The position numbers and the translations under genes are program-made. A stretch of 56,277 nt of DNA from a virus: IMG/VR virus record IMGVR_UViG_3300036045_000012, positions 1-56,277 of that record, one strand, 5' to 3'. Position 1 is the stretch's first letter. The number at the start of each line of letters is the position of its first letter. A model generated the notes under the pieces. That model searched no databases. It was not told the DNA's origin and saw nothing but the letters and a program-made list of their open reading frames with translations. Shown one piece after another: positions 48,841 through 56,277 of the stretch.

Positions 48841-49607
48841 TGGCGCTCCTGCAGAACCAGACCATCAACGCGCAGTACCCACGCCGCCTCATGGGCGGCG
48901 TGAACGGGCGCGAGCGCGCGATGTTCGGGCGGGCCGAACGGCGCAACGTGTTCTTTGCGGAGGGATGGTCGCAGAAGTCGGGCGTTCCGAGCGGGCATCT
49001 CGCGCCGTCGAGCTGGACCCTCCCGCAAAAGCCGGGAGGCATGTCGAGCCACAACAGCGCCGCCGGTGTTGCGACTGCAACCGGCTCAATCGCTGCGGGC
49101 CGCAATATCGCGGGTGCGGCTTCGGGCGCCGCGACGGCATCGGCTACGGGGCAGCTTGTCGTCTCCGGCGTCGGCTCTGCCGCGGGCGTAGCCACGGTTT
49201 CGGGCAATGTCACGGCGGCTCTGGGTGCGATCGGAGCGGCGGCGGGAAGCGCGACGGCGACGGGAGCGCTTACAGCCAAGGGCAACATCGCCGGAGCATC
49301 CGCAGGTGTCGCTACCGCTTCGGCAATCCGCTACGCAACCGGCGCTCTCTCCGGGTCGATCGCGCCTGCTATCACTCTGGAGGCGTCCGCCTTCTCTGCC
49401 TACTTGCTCGATGAGGAAGACGTGGAGACCGGCATGACGCTCCGCCAGGCGCTCCGCCTCATTGCGGCGGCCACGGCGGGCAAGGTGTCGGGGGCAGGGA
49501 CTTCCACCATCACGATCCGTAATGCGGTGGCGGACGGCGCAAATCGCATAGTTGCGACCGTTGACAGCAACGGCAACCGAACCGCCATCAGCTACACGCT
49601 CGACTGA
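48840..49607 (+). CDS. virion protein with Gly/Ala/Thr repeats
   Basis: 255 aa from the ATG at 48840 (TGATG). Residues ~70-190 carry about six imperfect repeats of the type AAGVATATGSIAAG / AAGVATVSGNVTAA, a likely beta-solenoid or collagen-like stalk; a C-terminal part (FSAYLLDEEDVETGMTLRQA) follows. Likely a fibre or tail adaptor. Confidence 0.7.
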   Translation: MALLQNQTINAQYPRRLMGGVNGRERAMFGRAERRNVFFAEGWSQKSGVPSGHLAPSSWTLPQKPGGMSSHNSAAGVATATGSIAAGRNIAGAASGAATASATGQLVVSGVGSAAGVATVSGNVTAALGAIGAAAGSATATGALTAKGNIAGASAGVATASAIRYATGALSGSIAPAITLEASAFSAYLLDEEDVETGMTLRQALRLIAAATAGKVSGAGTSTITIRNAVADGANRIVATVDSNGNRTAISYTLD

Positions 49608-49735
49608 TGTTCCCTGGATCATACTTCGCGCCGACCTATTGGGCGGCCGGTTTCTGGAGCGGGACCGGCGAGGCGGAGATCGTCGCCGCCATCGCGGTCT
49701 ATTTCCACTACCGCAACCGTCGCTCCAGGCGCTAA
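49607..49735 (+). CDS. 42-aa aromatic/TM-like protein
   Basis: TGATG overlap at 49605-49609. MFPGSYFAPTYWAAGFWSG resembles tiny phage late proteins with YFAPxYW; basic tail RNRRSRR. Function unknown. Confidence 0.6.
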   Translation: MFPGSYFAPTYWAAGFWSGTGEAEIVAAIAVYFHYRNRRSRR

Positions 49736-49770
49736 TCCGCGTCGGCATAAGGCACGGGGATAATCCTCTT

Positions 49771-50109
49771 ATGGCCCTGACAAATGCAGAACTCCGCGAG
49801 CGGATCGCCGACCATCTCCGCATCTCGGCGGTGGACCGTGCGCTTTCAGCGGAACGCGCCCAGAAGATCGACAATGCGATCGAAGACTGCTTCGCCACGC
49901 TGCGGGAAAAGAAGCTCCTGTGGTGGGCCGACAACGCGATCCCGCAGTCGTGCGTCAACGCCTTGAAGATGTATGTCGCCGCACATGCCTGCGCTTCCGT
50001 CGGCAAGGCGGGGCAGGGCTATGAGGGGGGTGAGGACTTCGCCCTGAAAGAACTGTCCGCGCTGAAGACGACCGGCACGACCGAGACCGTTCGGGCGGAC
50101 TATTTCTGA
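49771..50109 (+). CDS. P22 gp4-like connector/tail accessory protein
   Basis: 112 aa, helical. ISAVDRALSAERAQKIDNAI and NALKMYVAAHACASVGKAG fit the small head-closure/tail-accessory proteins found before gp10-like genes in P22-type phages. The identification rests on position and helical pattern. Confidence 0.65.
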   Translation: MALTNAELRERIADHLRISAVDRALSAERAQKIDNAIEDCFATLREKKLLWWADNAIPQSCVNALKMYVAAHACASVGKAGQGYEGGEDFALKELSALKTTGTTETVRADYF

Positions 50110-51497
50110 TGCCGCGCGTTCCGTTGCCGATGCCGTCTCGCGCCGGCGAGATGAAGTCAAAGTTCGTCTCGGCGCAGACGCTCATCAACTGCTTCGTGGA
50201 GATGCATCCGCAGACCGGCCCGGCGATCTATGGCTGGCCCGGCCTAACCCTCTTTGCGACCTGCGGCGACGGCCCTATCCGGGGCATGATCGACTTTTCC
50301 GGCGCCCTTGTCGTGGTCTCCGGTTCGACGCTCTACTCGGTTTCGAGAACGGGCGCTGTCTCTCCTGTCGGAACGATCTCCGGCACGACCGCCGTGATCA
50401 TGGCCCACAACGGCTTTCAGGTCGTCATTGTCGCGGAGGACGTGGACACCTCCTATGTCTATGACGGTGTCACGGTTGCAGAGATCACCGACGCTGATTT
50501 TCTAGGGGGATCGAGCGTCGACTTCATCGACCAGTATTTCGTCTTCACCCGCAAGGACAGCCAGCAATTCTTCGTCTCCGCGCTTGCGGACGGGGCGTCC
50601 TACGATGCGACCGACGTGGCCTCCGCAGAGGCCAAGCCTGATAATCTCCTGCGCGTGATCGTCGACAATCGCGAAGTCATGCTCTTCGGGACCAAGAGCG
50701 TTGAGGGCTGGTACAATGCGGGCGACGCGGACTTTCCGCTCGCGCGCTCCACGACCTTTGTGGAATACGGCCTCGCGGGCCGCAACGCCGTAGCTAAAGC
50801 CGACAACACGGTGTTCTGGCTGGCGCCGGACAATACGGTGCGCGCGCTGCGCGGGGGGACGCCGCAAATCATCTCCGACCATGCCGTCTCCAACCTCATC
50901 GAGGCGTGGTCCGATCCATCCGCCACGTCGGCGTTTGTGGTGAGCTTCCGCGGTCACACCTTTTTCGTGCTGCGCAATCCGGATGGATGCGTGGCGATAG
51001 ACGCCGCAACCGGCCTTCCCTTCGAACTCGTCTCCTATGAGATGGACACATGGCGGGTCGGCTGCGCCGAGTTCGTCTGGAACGGCACGGTCCTCGGAGA
51101 CGCCGAGAACGGCGCTATCTACAGGCTTGACCCTGACGCCTTCGACGAGAACGGGGAGCCCCATGTTCGGGAATGGGTCTCGTCCACGATGAATCCGTCT
51201 GGAAGCCCTTTCACGCTGGACGAGGTGGAGATCGATATCGAGGTCGGCGTCGGTCTTGTCAGCGGGCAGGGGAGCAACCCCGTCGTCTGGATGAAGGCGT
51301 CGCGCGATAGCGGCGAGAGCTGGGGCGCGCGCATGGAGCGCGAGATCGGCGCGCGTGGCGATCGCGAACTTCGTGTGGTGTGGGAGGACTTCGGGCAGTT
51401 CCCCACGCATGGCGGCGCGATCAGCATGGGGATTTCAGATCCCGTGCGCTTCGTGGTGACGCGAGGATGGGCGACGTTCACGGAGGACAGGCCGTGA
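50109..51497 (+). CDS. packaged DNA stabilisation protein, P22 gp10-like
   Basis: 462 aa. Typical opening SAQTLINCFVEMHPQTGPAI, then WPGLTLFATCGDGPIRGM; beta-propeller-like text throughout, with FIDQYFVFTRKDSQQFFVS and VFWLAPDNTVRAL. In P22 gp10 forms a plug ring that closes the portal. Starts on the stop of the gp4-like gene (TGATG). Confidence 0.88.
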   Translation: MPRVPLPMPSRAGEMKSKFVSAQTLINCFVEMHPQTGPAIYGWPGLTLFATCGDGPIRGMIDFSGALVVVSGSTLYSVSRTGAVSPVGTISGTTAVIMAHNGFQVVIVAEDVDTSYVYDGVTVAEITDADFLGGSSVDFIDQYFVFTRKDSQQFFVSALADGASYDATDVASAEAKPDNLLRVIVDNREVMLFGTKSVEGWYNAGDADFPLARSTTFVEYGLAGRNAVAKADNTVFWLAPDNTVRALRGGTPQIISDHAVSNLIEAWSDPSATSAFVVSFRGHTFFVLRNPDGCVAIDAATGLPFELVSYEMDTWRVGCAEFVWNGTVLGDAENGAIYRLDPDAFDENGEPHVREWVSSTMNPSGSPFTLDEVEIDIEVGVGLVSGQGSNPVVWMKASRDSGESWGARMEREIGARGDRELRVVWEDFGQFPTHGGAISMGISDPVRFVVTRGWATFTEDRP

Positions 51498-52024
51498 GCG
51501 TCGTTGTCGATGGTGCGCCGTTGCGCCTGCCGGAACTGCGGAATCTCGACGAACAGTCCCGCCGGGAAATACAAACCTGGATGAAGGCGATCACCCAGCG
51601 CGTTACGCAGTTGCGGGAGCGGACGGGCGGGGCGGGCGATGCGGTCGCGGCTGCACAATCGGCGGCGCAATCGGCGGCGGCTGACACGACCGCCATTGCG
51701 TCCGGCGCCGACACGGCGACGCTCGATCCGGCCAACCCGCTCTCCTATAGCCCCGCCGGGGCGGACGCCGCCACCATCAACGTCCTTGACCACACCCGCT
51801 CCGGCGCAGGGGCCCCGCTTGTCGGCGCCGAAGTCTTCGACACGGTGGCCCGCGATGCGACGCACTATGTCTATTACGACGACGCCGGGAACGCCGGCGG
51901 CGTGCAGGCCTATCTCACCACGACCGACAACACGGTCCTGAGCGCCGCGGGCCGTCGCTACATCGGCTCGATCTACATCCCGCCGTCCTCTTACGGCGAT
52001 CGGGTATTTAGTTCGGGGATTTAG
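51494..52024 (+). CDS. virion-region protein, possible tail-needle/adaptor
   Basis: 176 aa from a GTG at 51494 (GTGA overlap). Helical N-terminus (EQSRREIQTWMKAITQRVTQ), Ala/Thr-rich middle, beta C-terminus (YVYYDDAGNAGGVQAYLTTT). Location after gp10 suggests a tail component such as a needle or spike adaptor. Confidence 0.6.
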   Translation: MSVVVDGAPLRLPELRNLDEQSRREIQTWMKAITQRVTQLRERTGGAGDAVAAAQSAAQSAAADTTAIASGADTATLDPANPLSYSPAGADAATINVLDHTRSGAGAPLVGAEVFDTVARDATHYVYYDDAGNAGGVQAYLTTTDNTVLSAAGRRYIGSIYIPPSSYGDRVFSSGI

Positions 52025-52045
52025 GCTAGCGAAGGAGAGACGGGC

Positions 52046-52603
52046 GTGCGCAATTTCGATAGGATCATGGATGGGGTGAATGTGGGGCCTTTGGCCCACG
52101 CGGTTTCTCGGAGTTTCCATCTCTGGAACGAGAACAAGTTCCGGACGACGTTCCCGAACACGCCACATGTCGATGTGGACGACATCTGGCTTCGTTTTTC
52201 CGATCCTGAGAAATGCACGACCACGACCAAGGTCATCGGCGACGTCAAGCCGGTCTGGTTTCCGGCGGCGCAGGAGCTTTACGAAGCCAAGCCTTTGATC
52301 ACGGGACTCATGGCCCAGGTCGGCGCTTACGAACTCGGCCGCGTACTGATCACGCGTATCAGGCCTGGCGGAGTGATTCTTCCGCACGCCGACAACGACG
52401 GCGAATACGTTCTGACTCCTGATATCGCCCGCTATCATATCGTTCTGCAGGGACTTCCTGGGTCCCTTTTTCACTGCGGCGGCGAAACGGCGTGCATGAG
52501 AACCGGCGAGGTCTGGTGGTTCAATGCGCACGAAATGCACAGCGTCGAGAACCACTCCGCCGACGATCGCATTCATCTTCTTGTGGACGTGCGCACATGG
52601 TGA
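52046..52603 (+). CDS. 2OG-Fe(II) oxygenase-like (Asp/Asn hydroxylase-type)
   Basis: 185 aa, GTG at 52046 with AAGGAG upstream. Metal motif HADNDGEY (H-x-D) with RIRPGGVILP before it, the distal His in EMHSVENHS and an Arg in DRIHLLVDVR: the double-stranded beta-helix layout of aspartyl/asparaginyl-hydroxylase-like enzymes. It sits among virion genes and is coupled to a GNAT gene; a virion protein or a host target may be hydroxylated. Confidence 0.75.
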   Translation: MRNFDRIMDGVNVGPLAHAVSRSFHLWNENKFRTTFPNTPHVDVDDIWLRFSDPEKCTTTTKVIGDVKPVWFPAAQELYEAKPLITGLMAQVGAYELGRVLITRIRPGGVILPHADNDGEYVLTPDIARYHIVLQGLPGSLFHCGGETACMRTGEVWWFNAHEMHSVENHSADDRIHLLVDVRTW

Positions 52604-53055
52604 TGAGCGCACAGGTGGAAAACCTCACCGAAAATCTTGAAGCTCTGAAGAAGTTCTTCCCGGAACACTGGGCCGAACTGGCTCTGAACAAGGACAAGGT
52701 TCCCCTCGACCCTCAATACGACATCTATCTCCAGCGCGACGCTGCGGGACAGGTTATGTACGTAGCCCTGAGGGAGGCTGGGGCGCTCATCGGCTACTTC
52801 GTCGGCTTCGTCGCCCCGGGGCTTCACTATCGGACCTGCCTCACCTTGACGATGGATATCTTCTGGGTTTGCCCCGAACGCCGCAAGGGGCGAGCGGGGA
52901 TTATACTCTTCAAGGAGGTGGAGCGCGAAGCAAAACGGCGCGGGGTCCACCGCATGTTCATGGGCTCCAAGCTCCACAAGGATTCAGGCGCCCTTTTCGA
53001 ATACCTGAAGTACGAGCCGGTCGAGACGTACTTCACGAAATGGATCGGAGACTGA
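52597..53055 (+). CDS. GNAT-family acetyltransferase
   Basis: 152 aa. IGYFVGFVAPGLHYRTCLTL, FWVCPERRKGRAGIILFKEV (acetyl-CoA-binding loop) and GSKLHKDSGALFEYLKYEPV match GNAT proteins common in phage late regions. ATGGTGA overlap with the oxygenase gene indicates co-translation. Confidence 0.85.
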   Translation: MVMSAQVENLTENLEALKKFFPEHWAELALNKDKVPLDPQYDIYLQRDAAGQVMYVALREAGALIGYFVGFVAPGLHYRTCLTLTMDIFWVCPERRKGRAGIILFKEVEREAKRRGVHRMFMGSKLHKDSGALFEYLKYEPVETYFTKWIGD

Positions 53056-53059
53056 GTGC

Positions 53060-54028
53060 ATGGTGGCGGCGGCGATCATCGGGAGTACGGTCGCTTCTGT
53101 CGGCGCCAGCGCTATCAGCGCTGGCGTGCAGTCGAGCGCGGCGCGAAGAGCGGCGGGCGCACAAGCGGCCTCCGCCGACGCCGCGACCAATCTTCAGCGC
53201 GAGATTTACAACGATCAGAGATCGCTGTCGGCGCCGAGCGCGAGACTGGGGTCCGCCGCCGCCGCCGCACAGGCCGTCATGGCAGGACTTCCTGTCGGCC
53301 TGGCGCGTGAAATGTATGGCGACGTCCGCAAGGCGCTCGGCGCCACTGCGGGTGCGGCAGGGGCCTTCGGTCTCGGCGCTCCGGAGGGAAAGATGCCGGA
53401 CTGGTCCGGCTATTGGTCTTCGATAGAACCGACAACGAGAAACAATCCGACGTCCCCTTGGCACGGAATCGCAGCCGGAACTGACGGTTCGCCAGAAGCA
53501 CTAGGGCAGGCTTACTACCAGTGGACCGGCGGCGGCTATGCTGCGCCGAACTTCATCGACGATCCCAACTACGTTGCGCCGACAAACACCGCAACGGACG
53601 ATGACGATTTTCTTGGTGGGTTCACATCCGAGGGCTGGGCTTCTTCCGATCCTGGTTACCAGTTCCGTCTCAATGAGGGGACGAAAGCCCTTGAGCGCAG
53701 CGCTGCGGCGCGCGGCATGCTTTTTTCCGGCGCAACCGGGAAGGGTCTCACCAGATACGCTCAGGATTACGCATCGAACGAGTACGACAAGAGCTTCAAC
53801 AGGCTTGGCGTCCTGTCTGGTTCCGGGCAGGTCGCCACACGCGACATCAATTCTGCATCGGGCGCGTTTGGCGCGAACGCGGCCAACAACATCATGGCCT
53901 CCGGCCGGGATCGTGCGAGCGCTTATGAAACGTCGGGGAAAGCGTGGGGGAAGGTTGCTGAAGACGCCGGCGACGCCGTGGGCTGGGGCGTGGGCGCCTA
54001 TGGCGGTTACAAGGGCTGGTGGGGCTGA
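53060..54028 (+). CDS. DNA-transfer/ejection protein (P22 gp7/gp20-like position)
   Basis: 322 aa. An N-terminal hydrophobic, Ala/Gly-rich segment (AAAIIGSTVASVGASAIS) is followed by the block DPGYQFRLNEGTKALERSAA, ARGMLFSGATGKGL, DYASNEYDKSFNR, common to podoviral internal proteins. It ends with GVGAYGGYKGWWG. Presumably ejected to form a trans-envelope channel. Confidence 0.8.
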   Translation: MVAAAIIGSTVASVGASAISAGVQSSAARRAAGAQAASADAATNLQREIYNDQRSLSAPSARLGSAAAAAQAVMAGLPVGLAREMYGDVRKALGATAGAAGAFGLGAPEGKMPDWSGYWSSIEPTTRNNPTSPWHGIAAGTDGSPEALGQAYYQWTGGGYAAPNFIDDPNYVAPTNTATDDDDFLGGFTSEGWASSDPGYQFRLNEGTKALERSAAARGMLFSGATGKGLTRYAQDYASNEYDKSFNRLGVLSGSGQVATRDINSASGAFGANAANNIMASGRDRASAYETSGKAWGKVAEDAGDAVGWGVGAYGGYKGWWG

Positions 54029-54756
54029 TGTCATTTGAATCGTTCATTCGCGCCTCCGAGGCCGGGCGGCGCATGGGGCGGGATTGGCGTTCGGCGCGAA
54101 TTAATCGCGAAGCCGGTCAAGCGTTTGCAGACGCCGGCGGCGGGGAGAGCGGATGGGGCGCTGTCGGCGCTCTGGCCGCCAAGGAGGGCGATCTGGACCT
54201 TGCGCGCAGCGCAGAGGATCGTGTCTATCAGACGCAGGAGCGCGGGGCGCAGACCGAACAGCGCGAGCGGGCGGCCTGGGAGCGTCGGCAGATCGTTTTC
54301 AACAACGTTCTCACGAGCCTGCGAAGCATTCCGTACGAACAGCGCAAGGCGCGCATTGCGCACATTGCGCCACGCCTTCAGCGAGAGGGCTTCACGCCTG
54401 AAATGATCGCGGCCTACGACCCGACAGATGAGAAAATCGCCGCCGACCTCGCCGCCTCTGGGCAATTTTCTCAGTATGCCGAGATGAAGCAGGACGTGGC
54501 GGGGCGCTGGATCGGCGTCACGCGGGATGGACGGATCGTGCCGATCGAGGGCGCGCCGCCGCCGCCGCAAGTCCGAACGCTTGCGCCGGATGAGGTAAGA
54601 GACGCCGGCTTTCGTCCCGGCTCAGTCGTGCAGCAGGGCTTCGACGGGGCTTACGATGTCGTACAGGCTCCGCCGGTGTTCAATCCCTATAGCGCTGGCG
54701 CGCGCGAGGTGAACGCTCCGCCGCTTCCGCCGGGATATCTCCGGGATCCAGAGTGA
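54028..54756 (+). CDS. internal virion protein
   Basis: 242 aa from the ATG at 54028 (TGATG). Helical, Arg/Glu/Gln-rich (RVYQTQERGAQTEQRERAAW), then a Pro-rich C-terminus. Probably an ejection protein from its place in the operon. Confidence 0.7.
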   Translation: MSFESFIRASEAGRRMGRDWRSARINREAGQAFADAGGGESGWGAVGALAAKEGDLDLARSAEDRVYQTQERGAQTEQRERAAWERRQIVFNNVLTSLRSIPYEQRKARIAHIAPRLQREGFTPEMIAAYDPTDEKIAADLAASGQFSQYAEMKQDVAGRWIGVTRDGRIVPIEGAPPPPQVRTLAPDEVRDAGFRPGSVVQQGFDGAYDVVQAPPVFNPYSAGAREVNAPPLPPGYLRDPE

Positions 54757-55481
54757 TGGCGGAAATTACTGCGACCAACCCGACGACGGGTCACCGGATC
54801 GTTCTGAGAAACGGGCGATGGGAGCCTATGTCTCCAGATAAGGAAGGGCCGAGCTGGACGCCGCAGGATCGAGAACAGCTCGCCGCTGAGAGGGGAAAAC
54901 TTCAAACGGCGACCCGCGTAAGTGAGGCCGCAGACAGATTCCTTCAACACAATTACGAACGCGGCACAGGTGGCCCAGGATCAGATTTCATGATCCCACG
55001 ATGGTGGCAACCGAACCGACAAGCGATGGAGGGGCTTTCCGCTGAAATGGTGCGAGCCAACATTCAGCCTGGTACGTCCAGCACGATGAACTCGAACGCC
55101 GAGCAAGACTTGGCCCGTTCGCAGTATCTGAGTGTTCAAAATGCCGGCCCACTCAATCGAAAACGGGCAGAGGAACTTTCGAGAGAAAGATTTCGTCAGA
55201 CCGAGCGGTTCAACGCTATGGATCAGTGGCTGAAAGAACGCGGCTCCCTTACTGGGTTTGAACAGGCGTGGATGGCTCACGAGCCGCAGATCATGGCGAA
55301 ATTTCGTTATGTTCAGCCACCGACTTTTTCCCAACAAGCACAACAGCAGCAACAGCAACGGACGCAGCGCGCGACTCTCCCCCCTGTCGATCAACGCCAA
55401 GTCGGCCAAGTTTACCAAATGGCGAACGGTAGGGGCGGTCGATGGCTTGGTCCCGGCCGTGGCTTTGAGCCGGTGGACTGA
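54756..55481 (+). CDS. internal virion protein
   Basis: ~241 aa from the ATG at 54756 (a GTG at 54753 adds one residue). TNPTTGHRIVLRNGRWEPM is a short beta motif common at the start of phage internal proteins; a Gln-rich stretch near 205 (QQAQQQQQQR) precedes GRWLGPGRGFEPVD. Its stop overlaps the next start (TGATG). Confidence 0.7.
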   Translation: MAEITATNPTTGHRIVLRNGRWEPMSPDKEGPSWTPQDREQLAAERGKLQTATRVSEAADRFLQHNYERGTGGPGSDFMIPRWWQPNRQAMEGLSAEMVRANIQPGTSSTMNSNAEQDLARSQYLSVQNAGPLNRKRAEELSRERFRQTERFNAMDQWLKERGSLTGFEQAWMAHEPQIMAKFRYVQPPTFSQQAQQQQQQRTQRATLPPVDQRQVGQVYQMANGRGGRWLGPGRGFEPVD

Positions 55482-56277
55482 TGGCCGAAGCCTACGACGA
55501 TGACGGAAACCCGATTGAGAAGCCTTTACACCGTGGCGTGCGCTACGACGACAATGGCAATCTCATCGGCGATACGCGCGGCCGCTACAACGACGTGCAC
55601 GGCTTCGGCGCGTCGCTCCGTCAGGGTTTCACCATCGGCCTTTCGGATGAGGCGGCCGGCGCTGGCGCGGGCGTCGGCAGGGCTATTCGCGGCCTGATCG
55701 AAGACGTTGGGTCAGGCAAGGTCAGAAATCTGAGTGATGCGGGAAGTTCTGTCGTCCGAAACTACGGCGAGGGCTATGCTGCCGGCGCCGGCGAGGAGCG
55801 CGCTTTTCTTGACGAGTTCCGCCGGCGTAAGCCCGGCGCTGCCCTGACGACAGAGATCGTGTCAGGGCTTGGCAGCGTGGGTGCGGCGGCGCCCGGAAGA
55901 GGTTTCGCGCAGAACTTCGCCACAAAGCGCCCTCTCGCGGCGGCGGCGGCCACCGGCGCGGGATTTGGCGTCGCTCATCGTGCGGCCACTGAGGTCGCGC
56001 CGGAAGATCGTTTTGACCCGGGCAATCTGGCCGAGAGCGGCGCCACTGGCGCTACTCTCGGCGCGGCGCTACACATGGGCGTCGGCGGCCTTCGCGATGT
56101 GCTTTCCCGTTTCGGTCTTAGCGCTGATGAGCGCGCCCTGCGCATGCTCGCGCGCGACCTACGCAACGGTAAGACGGACGAGCAAGACCTTATCAGGCGC
56201 GGCATGTCCAAGAAGGACGCCAGAGCCATTATCGCGGCTGGCGACGCGCCGCCGCTGACGGTTGAAGACATTGTCGG
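55481..56277 (+). CDS. internal virion (ejection) protein, N-terminal part
   Basis: 5' portion of the ~798-aa gene that continues at window position 1. The first 265 codons include FGASLRQGFTIGLSDEAAGA, a Gly/Ala-rich hydrophobic region (LAAAAATGAGFGVAHRAATE, GATGATLGAALHMGVGG) and a helical part. The ATG at 56204 corresponds to window position 59 and is in frame, 241 codons in. Confidence 0.8.
   Translation, partial: MAEAYDDDGNPIEKPLHRGVRYDDNGNLIGDTRGRYNDVHGFGASLRQGFTIGLSDEAAGAGAGVGRAIRGLIEDVGSGKVRNLSDAGSSVVRNYGEGYAAGAGEERAFLDEFRRRKPGAALTTEIVSGLGSVGAAAPGRGFAQNFATKRPLAAAAATGAGFGVAHRAATEVAPEDRFDPGNLAESGATGATLGAALHMGVGGLRDVLSRFGLSADERALRMLARDLRNGKTDEQDLIRRGMSKKDARAIIAAGDAPPLTVEDIV
56152..56277. 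repeat. terminal direct repeat, right copy
   Basis: Identical to 7-132 over 126 bases; see the left copy. Confidence 0.95.

Noticed and set aside
51119-52612. 497-codon minus-strand open frame
   Set aside because: Spans three coupled + genes with clear families; composition is that of a reverse-complement shadow.

Overview
The window is one complete, or nearly complete, temperate bacteriophage genome with podovirus (P22-like) morphogenesis genes. The first ~126 bases recur at the end (7-132 and 56152-56277). One reading frame runs unbroken across that junction, so the molecule is circular or circularly permuted and the window ends are an arbitrary cut through an internal virion gene. High-GC codon use, Caulobacterales/Rhizobiales-style phage gene families and an attP-like piece of tRNA-Thr next to the integrase suggest an alphaproteobacterial host. 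That assignment is inference.

Layout. (1) 37.4-56.3 kb continuing through 0-5.5 kb, + strand, holds the late genes: terS, terL, a P22-like portal, scaffold, N4-gp56-type major capsid protein, capsid accessory proteins, a tandem pair of paralogous virion proteins, a P22 gp4-like connector and gp10-like DNA-stabilisation protein, a 2OG-Fe(II) oxygenase, a GNAT acetyltransferase, and four or five internal/ejection proteins. The last of these is a 1259-aa polyvalent protein with an ADP-ribosyltransferase-like domain. No tail tube or tape-measure gene is visible, which fits a short-tailed phage. (2) 5.5-6.1 kb holds a minus-strand lipoprotein and a small membrane protein, a probable moron. (3) 6.2-8.5 kb holds a beta-helix tail spike. 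(4) 8.6-10.2 kb holds a lysis cassette with two small membrane proteins and an i-spanin with an embedded o-spanin. No endolysin could be recognised. (5) 10.2-15.2 kb holds accessory genes, including two polytopic membrane proteins, a HAD phosphatase-like gene, a DUF3800 remnant and an RHH regulator pair.

(6) 15.84-18.97 kb is an intact IS1595-type transposon with 25-bp perfect inverted repeats and an 8-bp target duplication. Its cargo is an ABC/AAA-type ATPase, a Toprim (DUF3226-like) protein and a 51-aa protein, an arrangement resembling the PARIS, AbiL and OLD defence systems. It sits between a phage gene and a decayed HerA-like ATPase gene.

(7) 19-31.2 kb is the leftward early operon: about 27 genes chained by stop/start overlaps. 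It contains the integrase, an excisionase-like protein, HNH nucleases, a DNA methyltransferase, an Acb2-like anti-CBASS candidate, a YqaJ exonuclease and an ERF annealing protein. (8) 31.2-32.2 kb is the immunity region: a CI-like repressor and a Cro-like protein with operators of form GATAC-N5-GTATC on both sides. (9) 32.4-37.3 kb is the rightward early operon: small HTH and membrane proteins, a replication initiator with lambda O-style iterons inside its gene, and a primase-helicase whose zinc-binding domain is a separate overlapping ORF.

The most unusual content is the defence-bearing transposon in the phage genome, the Acb2-like gene, the ART-containing virion protein and the split primase-helicase.
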